This document shows positions 9,054-15,544 of a DNA stretch of 35,857 nt, in pieces. The notes below the pieces were generated by a model, which saw only the letters and a program-made list of their open reading frames with translations, was not told the DNA's origin and ran no database searches. Each line of letters opens with the position of its first letter. Within the stretch, counting starts at the first letter, position 1. The stretch lies in NCBI GenBank assembly GCA_021641225.1, contig JAJWXI010000001.1, positions 1-35,857 on the forward strand. Direction: 5' to 3'. The position numbers and the translations under genes are program-made. The stretch is from Collinsella aerofaciens (GTDB lineage: Bacteria; Actinomycetota; Coriobacteriia; Coriobacteriales; Coriobacteriaceae).

Positions 9054-9238
9054 CTCGCCGGGTTCCAGTGTCGGTGGGGTGGGTCCGGGGCGCACGATAG
9101 CCCGGCACGTTCCAGCCGTGCGGGCGTCGCCCCGGTGTTGTTCGGCCCTCTCGGGCTCGGGGTCGCGGCTCCCCGCGCCGGTTTCGCCCCGCTCCGCGGC
9201 TGCGCCGCAGGCTTGGGTGGGGCTTGTGCCGGAGTGGT
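9054..9238 (-). ncRNA. DGR spacer RNA between template repeat and reverse transcriptase
   Basis: About 185 nt, GC-rich and rich in potential helices. One is CCCGGCACG/CGTGCGGG (9101-9124, one bulged base); others are around GCGGC-TGC-GCCGC (9197-9209) and GCCC-TCTC-GGGC (9145-9156). In the Bordetella phage DGR the equivalent stretch downstream of the template repeat is part of the template RNA and is needed for cDNA priming and Avd-RT binding. That role is inferred here from position and structure. Confidence 0.65.
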
Positions 9239-9353
9239 CGGGAGCGCAGCGATTCGCGTTCTGCGCGTTGTAGTTGTTGACGTTGCCCGAAGCGTTCACG
9301 TTGAACACGTTGTTGCCGTTGTTGCGATTGGCGGAACGCAGGAACACGTTCTG
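9239..9353 (-). repeat. DGR template repeat (TR)
   Basis: 115 bp aligning without gaps to 9860-9974 (offset 621). There are 13 differences, and every one falls on an adenine of the TR sense (minus) strand; none of the 84 non-adenine positions differs. The TR has 31 sense-strand adenines, mainly in AAC codons. Read in the target frame it gives an Asn-studded version of the target C-terminus ('ANRNNGNNVFNVNASGNV...'). It begins 20 bp after the Avd stop. This is the unmutated donor for mutagenic retrohoming. Confidence 0.97.
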
Positions 9354-9373
9354 TTCAGCCGCGGCCCCAGCTA

Positions 9374-9784
9374 TCACAGACGCCCGTATCTCTTGGCGTC
9401 GGATGCCCTCCATGCGCTTATCTCCTCCCGGAGGTCCACGACCTTGCCTATCCAGTAGACGGCGCGGCGCTCCGACAGGTGCATGACCTCCCATGCTAGG
9501 TCGATGAGGAAAAGCAGCTCGCGGCAGCACGTCACCGCCATGTCCTGCAGCCTGCGGCGCTCGGCATACAGCGCGGCGTCCTGGCGCACGCGGATGTTGT
9601 TGGCGCACCAGATGAAGCGGGCTATGTCGAGCGCTGCGGACTTCACCTTGTCGGTGACGGCGGACTGCTCGGGCTTGAACACCTTCTCGTTGGCCGTGAT
9701 CTTCAGCACGTACTCCACGAGGTCGCAGGCGTCCACGAACACCTTGAGCTTGCTTTTCTTCCTCAGCCTTTTGGGAACTGACAC
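9374..9784 (-). CDS. avd: Avd, DGR accessory variability determinant
   Basis: 136 residues, almost entirely helical, with a strongly basic N-terminus (PKRLRKKSKLK), consistent with the pentameric four-helix-bundle Avd family that binds the reverse transcriptase and template RNA. The start is a GTG at 9784 with an AAAGGA Shine-Dalgarno. Position and order (target, avd, TR, RT) match the canonical DGR layout. Avd is essential for cDNA synthesis in studied systems. The call rests on size, fold pattern and context, since the family has few invariant residues. Confidence 0.88.
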   Translation of the reverse strand: MSVPKRLRKKSKLKVFVDACDLVEYVLKITANEKVFKPEQSAVTDKVKSAALDIARFIWCANNIRVRQDAALYAERRRLQDMAVTCCRELLFLIDLAWEVMHLSERRAVYWIGKVVDLREEISAWRASDAKRYGRL

Positions 9785-9806
9785 GATGCGGTCCTTTCGA
9801 ACGTAT

Positions 9807-9828
9807 GGGGCGGGCGGTGGCCCGCCCC
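9807..9828. promoter_or_regulatory. DGR target-recognition hairpin downstream of VR
   Basis: A perfect 9-bp inverted repeat (GGGGCGGGC/GCCCGCCCC) with a 4-nt loop, 31 bp beyond the 3' end of the variable repeat and just after the target stop codon. It has no T-run, which argues against a terminator. Hairpin/cruciform structures with 7-10-bp stems and 4-nt loops in this position stimulate target recognition in phage DGRs, so that role is the best inference. Confidence 0.8.
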
Positions 9829-9845
9829 CGGATGGTCTCTGATGG

Positions 9846-11063
9846 TTAGATGGCGCGGGCGGGAGCGCAGCGATACGCGTTCTGCGCGTAGTAGATGCCG
9901 ACGATGCCCGAAGCGTTCACGGAGAACACGCTGCCGCCGTAGCTGCGATTGGCGGAACGCAGGAACACGTTCTGCGGACTGGTCTTGCCGTTGATGGCGT
10001 ACGTGATCAGCTGCGGGTATGTCTTCCACAGCGCCAGCGGCGCGCCGGACTCGGCGATGCGCGCCCAGTACTCCCAGGCCTCGCCCTCCTTGCCGTTCAT
10101 GCCGCTCTCGTTGCGCGCCAGGAAGTGCTCCTCCAGGCTCGGCAGGAACACGAGGTCGTAGGTGGTGTCCAGCACCGGCTTGCTGTCCGTGCCCTCCTCG
10201 CAGTACGGCGCGCCGGTGACCATCTTCACGCGGCGCATCGCGGCCAGCTCGGCCTCGGGGATGCCGTCGAGGAAGCCGTGCTTCTTGACGTACTCGGGCG
10301 GGCGGTCCCACTTGTTCTGCGGGGCCCACCAGTTCGTGCCCTTGCCGTTGAGGTACTGGCGAAGCGCCGACTGGCTCCAGCGGTTGTAGCCGTAGGCGCA
10401 GCGGTAGATGCTGTTCATATTGCCGTCCGGCTTGCTCCCGATGGTGCCCAGGTCGGTGCCCTCGCCGCCCACGCTCATGGCCACGGTCTCGATGGGGGAC
10501 TCGTCGCTCACGGTCTTGTAGCTCTTGACCTGCCAGGTGGTGCAGTCGCGGTCGGGCGCGTACTCCATGCCCGCCAGCACGCCGCCCACCGGCACGTCCT
10601 TGGTCAGCGTGAACTGGTGCACCTTGCCCTTCACGCAGTTGGTGCCCCACGCGATGCCCATGGTCAGGTGGTACGTGCCCGCCGCCAGGCCGTCAGGGCA
10701 GGCGTAGAACGCCTCCTTCTGGTCGAACTGCGTGCCGAACGGTAGCGTGTGGTGCCACTGAAGGATGGTGCCCGGCAGCTTCTCGCCGTCCTGCAGCTCA
10801 AGCTCGGCGGGGAAGTGGCACACGTCGTTGGCCACGTCGTACTTGGTGCCGCCGTCCGGGTCGGTCCACTCGCTGGTGATCTGGTCGCCGATGCCCAGCA
10901 TGTAAGGCGCCAGGCCGTCGCGGCTGATGCGGGCCAGGCCGTCCCAGTTCGTCTTTAGCGCCGCAACCTTGTCGTGCGCTATCGCCTGCAGCGCGCCCGC
11001 GATGGCCTTGCCGGTGTCGTCGGTGATGATGGGGTACTTCACGACGGTGTCTTCTGCTGCCAT
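9846..11063 (-). CDS. DGR target: C-type-lectin-fold variable tail protein
   Basis: 405 residues. The N-terminal part is a phage-specific domain of unknown fold. From about residue 215 the sequence has the DUF6273/C-type-lectin pattern of DGR targets: 'YGYNRWSQSALRQYLNG', 'GFLDGIPEAEL', 'VKMVTG', 'YDLVFLPSLEE', then the conserved 'NVFLRSANR' leading into the variable tip and 'RCAP' near the end. Ten residues in the tip (S, Y, G, S, S, I, G, I, Y, Y in order) correspond to Asn in the template. It lies 1 bp after a BppU-like gene, so it is probably the receptor-binding tip of the tail or a fibre protein. An AAGAAGG Shine-Dalgarno precedes the ATG. Confidence 0.95.
   Translation of the reverse strand: MAAEDTVVKYPIITDDTGKAIAGALQAIAHDKVAALKTNWDGLARISRDGLAPYMLGIGDQITSEWTDPDGGTKYDVANDVCHFPAELELQDGEKLPGTILQWHHTLPFGTQFDQKEAFYACPDGLAAGTYHLTMGIAWGTNCVKGKVHQFTLTKDVPVGGVLAGMEYAPDRDCTTWQVKSYKTVSDESPIETVAMSVGGEGTDLGTIGSKPDGNMNSIYRCAYGYNRWSQSALRQYLNGKGTNWWAPQNKWDRPPEYVKKHGFLDGIPEAELAAMRRVKMVTGAPYCEEGTDSKPVLDTTYDLVFLPSLEEHFLARNESGMNGKEGEAWEYWARIAESGAPLALWKTYPQLITYAINGKTSPQNVFLRSANRSYGGSVFSVNASGIVGIYYAQNAYRCAPARAI
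9860..9974 (-). repeat. DGR variable repeat (VR)
   Basis: The 115-bp C-terminal coding end of the target gene, homologous to the template repeat. Substitutions (A to T, G, or C on the sense strand) change ten Asn codons of the template. The 3' end is the invariant CGCTGCGCTCCCG; beyond it VR (CCCGCGCC) and TR (ACCACTCC) diverge, the arrangement expected of an IMH / IMH* boundary where homing initiates. The 13 substitutions show that homing has occurred in this lineage. Confidence 0.97.
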
Positions 11064-11064
11064 G

Positions 11065-11748
11065 CTATGCCTTCTTCCTGACGGCCACGCAAAGCTGGCC
11101 CTTGTCGTTGACGGTGATGCCGTTGGTGAGCGCCAGCACGGCGCGCTCCCATTCGGCCATCTTTTGGCTGTAGTTGCTCGCGCGCTTGGCCTCGGCGGCC
11201 ACGCGGCGCGCCTCCTCCTCCACGCGCGCCTGCTCCTGCGCGGTGGCCGTCTCGGTGATGGCCGTGCAGGAGTTGATGGCTGCGGTCGCCTGGCGCGTTA
11301 TCTCGTCGGCGTTCAGCGCCATCTCCTGGGCCTGCTCGATGATGCGGTCCAGCATGGGCACGTACGCGCCCGTGACCTCGTTGGTCAGGTCCACGTTGTC
11401 TAGCACCTCGATGCGCAGGCTGTTGGTGGACGCGGTGTAGTCCTCGCCCACCACGCGGAAGTACGCCATGGTGATGGTGCCGCGCTTGGCCGCCACCGCG
11501 TCGGGGAAGCGGTACGTGAACTGGCCGTCCTGGCCCTTCTGCTCCACCTCCTCCATCACCGGGCTGCCCGCCGCGTTCTCCGCCATGAAGCTCACGGTGC
11601 AGTCGGCCAGGTTCACCGGCTCGCCGTCGTTGAGCACCTGGAACGTGCGCGACAGGCTGCGCGAGTCGCCGCGGCGCGCCCGCAGGCTCACCACGGGCAT
11701 GAACTGCTTGGTGGACTTCTGCAGGTCCAGCGTGATGATCTCCCTCAT
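11065..11748 (-). CDS. BppU-like baseplate / receptor-binding protein
   Basis: 227 residues. The N-terminal domain (about 1-118) follows the BppU N-terminal pattern: 'VSLRARRGDSRSLSRTFQVLNDGEPVNLADCTVSFMAENAAG' in overview, then 'FTYRFPDAVAAKRGTITMAYFRV'. A long helical, probably trimeric coiled-coil stalk occupies residues 125-205. The short end reads 'GITVNDKGQLCVAV'. In lactococcal phages BppU links the baseplate to receptor-binding tips. Being directly upstream of the DGR target suggests it carries or contacts that protein. A GAGAGGAGAG Shine-Dalgarno is present. Confidence 0.75.
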   Translation of the reverse strand: MREIITLDLQKSTKQFMPVVSLRARRGDSRSLSRTFQVLNDGEPVNLADCTVSFMAENAAGSPVMEEVEQKGQDGQFTYRFPDAVAAKRGTITMAYFRVVGEDYTASTNSLRIEVLDNVDLTNEVTGAYVPMLDRIIEQAQEMALNADEITRQATAAINSCTAITETATAQEQARVEEEARRVAAEAKRASNYSQKMAEWERAVLALTNGITVNDKGQLCVAVRKKA

Positions 11749-11764
11749 TCGCTCTCCTCTCTGT

Positions 11765-12013
11765 CTATCTCTTGATGGTCCCGAGCACCACGCAGCCAGA
11801 CGGCATGGCCAGCACCAGCGCCAAATCGCCCGCCTTCGGGGCGGCCCCCGCCAGCATGCTGCACGGCGTGAGCTCGGACGCCCCGCGCAGGCGCACGTAG
11901 GCGGTCGCGCCGTCCACCTTGGCCACGGGCGCGCGCGTGTGGTACTCGTGCTCGCCCTGGCTCGGCCACAGGGCCTCGGCCAGCTCGTCGGCCAGCATCG
12001 CCCTACTGCTCAT
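11765..12013 (-). CDS. Small tail/baseplate protein, unknown
   Basis: 82 residues. A helical N-terminus ('MLADELAEALW') precedes a compact beta-rich section ('ATAYVRLRGASELTPCSMLAGAAPKAGDLALVLAMPSGCVVLG'), recalling small OB-like tail proteins. It overlaps the upstream tail gene by 11 bp; an in-frame ATG at 11998 would avoid the overlap. No specific family is recognised. Its place between tail hub and BppU-like genes suggests a baseplate component. Confidence 0.6.
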   Translation of the reverse strand: MSSRAMLADELAEALWPSQGEHEYHTRAPVAKVDGATAYVRLRGASELTPCSMLAGAAPKAGDLALVLAMPSGCVVLGTIKR

Positions 12014-13121
12014 CTGTCCACACCGCCTTGCTGCTCGTGGTGGTCTTGAAGTCGGGCCGCAGGAGGCGGCGCATGGTCACGGTGGTCTCGCCGCCGTGTC
12101 CGAAGTCCACGTCCTTGGCGGTGATGCCGCCCGTGAACGTCGTGCCTGCCCTCGTGTAGTCCAGCAGGCCGCACTCGCCGACCTGCGCTGGCACGAACAG
12201 GCACTGCACCTCCGCGTACTCGATGCGCGTGGAGTTGTCGGCCAGACGCTTGGCGGCCAGCTCCTCCAGCGCCTGCAGCATCTTCGCGGGCGTGTCGCCG
12301 GCCAGCTCGGTGACTGTCTCGCACAGCAGCACCTCGCGGCCGCGCTGCACGGTGCCCGCGGGGCTTCGGGGGTCGTCGTTGCGCGCCTCGGCCATGAGGC
12401 CCGCCGCGTCGCCCTCGTACCACAGGCGCACCACGTTGGGCGTGTCCGCGCGGTTGTCGGAGGTCGTCACCTTGGGGAAGAAGAACGCGGTCTCGTCGTC
12501 GCGGAACGTCCAGGTCGGCTCGCGCTCGGTCGGCTCCACGTAGGGCTGCATCTGCACGGTGCCCCACGCGTCGGTGGTGGCGCTGCCGAAGTTCGCGGCG
12601 GTCAGCAGCCAGTTTGCGATGGCCAGCCACGTGTCCTGCGCGTCGAACGTGTGCGCGCTCGCCAGCCTGTAGCCGCTCGGGGCGGCGTTGACCGCCAGCC
12701 CGAGCGCCCGCAAGTAGCCTGCCGCCGCATCCACCGCCGCCGTGCCCTCGGGAACGGTCAGCGGCGCGCCCGGCCCGGTGTCGGCGGCCACGCACAGCAT
12801 GCCGCTGACGCTGCCGCTGCCGGACACGCCCGCGCCGCTGCGCTCGGTCTTGCTCAGCTCCAGGAAGCCCGTCAGCACCGGGCCCTCCCACGTCTCGCCC
12901 CACTGGTTGGTGAAGCCGTAGTACACGCGCACGGGGTCGTTGTCGTCGGGAACCTCGGCCCCCTCGAAGTCGATGCTGCCCGTTGCCTTGAGGTCCTTGA
13001 ACTGGCTCTCGCTGGACTTGCCGCCCGTGATCTGCCAGTAGTCCTCGGCCTCATCCATGCCCGGCCACTTCACGCGGCGGAAGGTCCACCGCTCGTCGAA
13101 CCTGTTGCCGTGCCACCTCAT
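12003..13121 (-). CDS. Tail protein (baseplate hub-like)
   Basis: 372 residues, start at 13121 in an ATGA overlap with the upstream tail gene. A tryptophan-rich N-terminal section ('RWTFRRVKWPGMDEAEDYWQ', 'GFTNQWGETWEGPVLTG') is followed by a central domain and a C-terminal part ending 'GECGLLDYTRAGTTFTGGITAKDVDFGHGGETTVTMRR'. The latter resembles the hub-type minor tail proteins of Gram-positive siphoviruses that assemble under the tail tube. I cannot give a firm family. Confidence 0.65.
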   Translation of the reverse strand: MRWHGNRFDERWTFRRVKWPGMDEAEDYWQITGGKSSESQFKDLKATGSIDFEGAEVPDDNDPVRVYYGFTNQWGETWEGPVLTGFLELSKTERSGAGVSGSGSVSGMLCVAADTGPGAPLTVPEGTAAVDAAAGYLRALGLAVNAAPSGYRLASAHTFDAQDTWLAIANWLLTAANFGSATTDAWGTVQMQPYVEPTEREPTWTFRDDETAFFFPKVTTSDNRADTPNVVRLWYEGDAAGLMAEARNDDPRSPAGTVQRGREVLLCETVTELAGDTPAKMLQALEELAAKRLADNSTRIEYAEVQCLFVPAQVGECGLLDYTRAGTTFTGGITAKDVDFGHGGETTVTMRRLLRPDFKTTTSSKAVWTDEQ

Positions 13122-15538
13122 AGCGCCTCGCCCCATATCCTCGTCACGTCCAGCGATACCTCCCACGAGCCCTCGGCGTCGCCCAGGCTCGGCTCGAACT
13201 TCGCGCTGGCCATGCCGTGGAACACGAAGCCGTACAGCGTCTTGAACACCATCGGCTCGCAGCTGCGCACGGCGCGATAGAACGCCATGGCCTCCTCTCG
13301 GCTGCGCAGCTTCACGGCGATGTCGTGCGGCTCCTCCACGTACTCGCGCGCCACCGCCACGGGCAGCCCGCGCCCCGCTATCTCGAAGGTGTCGAACGAC
13401 GGTTTCACGCTGAAGCTGTCGGAGGCGTTGTACATGCCGCTGGCCACCCCGCCGCTCCAGTACACGAACAGGCGCGCCGACTCGAAGCGCCCGGGGAAGC
13501 TGGCCCCGCTCACCGCGCCTGAGTCCGCGAAGCTGGCGGTCTCGTAGCTGTAGTCGGTGTTCAGCGGCGCGTAGCGGTCCACCACGTGGGATCCGTCCGC
13601 CAGGCCTTCGGCCAGCAGCGTGCGCGCGCCGTCCACGTTGCGCCACAGGCTGCACGACTCCATGGCCACGGCCGCGTCGGTGCGGCCCTCGCGCACGGTC
13701 ACCGCCACGTAGCCCGTCTCGGGGTCGGGCGCTGCGTCGGCGATGGCCACGCTGGGCAGCACGTACTTGACCGAGACCGAGCGCGCGGCGGAGCCCTGCA
13801 GCGTGGAGCTGGAGCGCACGGTGACGGCCAGCGCGTAGGCCGCGCCGTCGCTCGGCAGCCATTCGCTCGCCGGCACGTCGAACTCCAGCCCGCCCATGAG
13901 GTCGCGCGAGTACACGGCCGCGCCGTCGGCGTCCCTCACCGTCAGCGTGCCCGCAGCCATGGCGCCGCTCGGGTCGCTGTAGGCGATGCGCACGTGCACC
14001 GGCGTGTTCTCGATCGTGAAGCCGTTGCCCGGCTCCTCGATGGTGACGGTCGGCACCTGGCGGATGTAGGTGCTCACGGCGGCCGACCACGGGCCGTAGT
14101 CGGCGTGCGCGCCCTTGGTGCGCGCCTGCACGGTCAGCCTGGTGTTCACGGCGAACGAGTTGGCCAGCGCCGCGCTCGATGCCGCGCCGGACTCGGTGAG
14201 CGTGTTCCAGGTCTTGCCGCCGTCGGTGCTCCAGCGCCATTGGGCCGCCGTCTGCGCGGATCCGTCGATGGGGTTGTGGCGCCATGCTACCGTTATGCTC
14301 GCCTGCGTCTTCGGGATGACCTGCGAGCTTGATGGCGACGTGATCGTGGGGGCCGCGGGCGCGCAGATGGTCACGATGCCGTCCGACTCGACCCATGCGC
14401 TCGCGAGGTCTCCGCACACATTGCGAACGCGGTAGTACCACGTACCGCCGCCGGGGTCGTCCTCGAAGTCCGTCGCCTTGCCCTGCGTGGTACGGACCGC
14501 CGTCCACATTTCCAAGTCCGGGCTTCGCTCTATCTCGGTGCCCGTTGCGGTGTTCGCCCCGTTCTCGAAGGCGCCCTTCACCTTGGTGTCGGACACGCGG
14601 GACATCTTCGGCTTGCCCGGAGCGCACGGGGTGTTGTGGACGGTGCCGGTCTCGACCCACGCCGACGCGCCCGCGGCGTTGCGGCTTCTCACGCGGTATC
14701 GCCACGAATGGTTCGCGCTCGTCGAGCGGTCCACCTTCGTGCTGCCCGCCGCTTCGATGGCGCCGAAGTCCGACCATGCGCCGCCGTCCATCTGGCGCTG
14801 CACGTCGTGCGCCAGGTATAGACCGGCGCATGGGCTTCCTGGCACGATGCGCAGCGTGTTCTGCGTGTCGGAATCGCGCGCCACGCTCGCGGACTTCGGT
14901 GCGTTCGGCGTCGTTGCCACTGCGTTCGTGTACTGGTGCGCGGGGGCGTTCCCAGCGCTGTTGTGTGGCAGCACTCGGAACTTGTACAGGCGGTTCGGCT
15001 CCGCCTGGTACGTGTACGTCGTGACGTCTCCGCCGCAGTCCTCGGCCAGCTCGTATTCGCCGTCGTCTGTGGACACGTCGACGTACACGCCGTCGTATGG
15101 GCGTGCGTCGGTCGTGTTGCTGCGCCACGTCACGAGCACCGTTCCGTCGCTTCGGCGGACGGCTACCTGGCTCATGACGTTGTTGGGCTTCCAGGTCGGC
15201 ACGTCGGGGCTGTACCGCGCATCCACGGAGCTGTTGTAATAGGTGCCCGACCAGCCCGTGTACCACACGGACGCGCTGACGCGCGCGCTGCCGCCGTAGC
15301 CCACCCAGCCGTAGTCTTGCCATCCGCTGTCGCCGTACCAGCCCGTGCCGTACAGCTGGACCTGGCCGCCCCACGAGCGGCTCGCGATGGTGCCGTTAAA
15401 GTTGCCGCTGTCCACGTAGACGCTGCGCTTGTACTGCACCCACGCGCGGCCCTCTTCCTGCGCCGTGGTGCGCATCTCCACGTACGCGTACATCTTCGCG
15501 CCCGGACCGGACGCGTTGCCCCAAAATCCCTTCGCCAC
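13118..15538 (-). CDS. Large tail protein with tandem fibronectin type III domains
   Basis: 806 residues, starting with GTG at 15538 behind a GAGGTGA Shine-Dalgarno. Residues 1-105 are rich in Trp, Tyr and Gly ('GWYGDSGWQDYGWVGYGGS'), likely a beta-sandwich. Four or more fibronectin III-like domains follow, each with the strand pattern 'YRVRSRNAAGASAWVETG' or 'FRVLPHNSAGNAPAHQYTNA'. The C-terminal 140 residues form a different domain ('VAREYVEEPHDIAVKLRSREEAMAFYRAV'), reminiscent of distal-tail proteins. It follows the tape measure gene, so it is a distal tail or tip protein. The FN3 modules may bind surface carbohydrate. Confidence 0.78.
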   Translation of the reverse strand: MAKGFWGNASGPGAKMYAYVEMRTTAQEEGRAWVQYKRSVYVDSGNFNGTIASRSWGGQVQLYGTGWYGDSGWQDYGWVGYGGSARVSASVWYTGWSGTYYNSSVDARYSPDVPTWKPNNVMSQVAVRRSDGTVLVTWRSNTTDARPYDGVYVDVSTDDGEYELAEDCGGDVTTYTYQAEPNRLYKFRVLPHNSAGNAPAHQYTNAVATTPNAPKSASVARDSDTQNTLRIVPGSPCAGLYLAHDVQRQMDGGAWSDFGAIEAAGSTKVDRSTSANHSWRYRVRSRNAAGASAWVETGTVHNTPCAPGKPKMSRVSDTKVKGAFENGANTATGTEIERSPDLEMWTAVRTTQGKATDFEDDPGGGTWYYRVRNVCGDLASAWVESDGIVTICAPAAPTITSPSSSQVIPKTQASITVAWRHNPIDGSAQTAAQWRWSTDGGKTWNTLTESGAASSAALANSFAVNTRLTVQARTKGAHADYGPWSAAVSTYIRQVPTVTIEEPGNGFTIENTPVHVRIAYSDPSGAMAAGTLTVRDADGAAVYSRDLMGGLEFDVPASEWLPSDGAAYALAVTVRSSSTLQGSAARSVSVKYVLPSVAIADAAPDPETGYVAVTVREGRTDAAVAMESCSLWRNVDGARTLLAEGLADGSHVVDRYAPLNTDYSYETASFADSGAVSGASFPGRFESARLFVYWSGGVASGMYNASDSFSVKPSFDTFEIAGRGLPVAVAREYVEEPHDIAVKLRSREEAMAFYRAVRSCEPMVFKTLYGFVFHGMASAKFEPSLGDAEGSWEVSLDVTRIWGEAL

Positions 15539-15544
15539 TGCCTA

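Noticed and set aside
7134..9458. Plus-strand open frame of 774 codons across holin, lysis and DGR genes
   Set aside because: Antisense shadow; no start signal or domain, and the minus-strand genes are coherent.
9807..9828. Terminator after the DGR target gene
   Set aside because: The stem is strong but no T-run follows on the minus strand, and the position fits the DGR recognition hairpin better.
12003..15374. Minus-strand open frame of 1123 codons read as one large tail protein
   Set aside because: Only the part from 13121 onward is a real gene. Upstream the frame is an Arg-rich shadow of the FN3 tail protein, which has the sensible reading frame.
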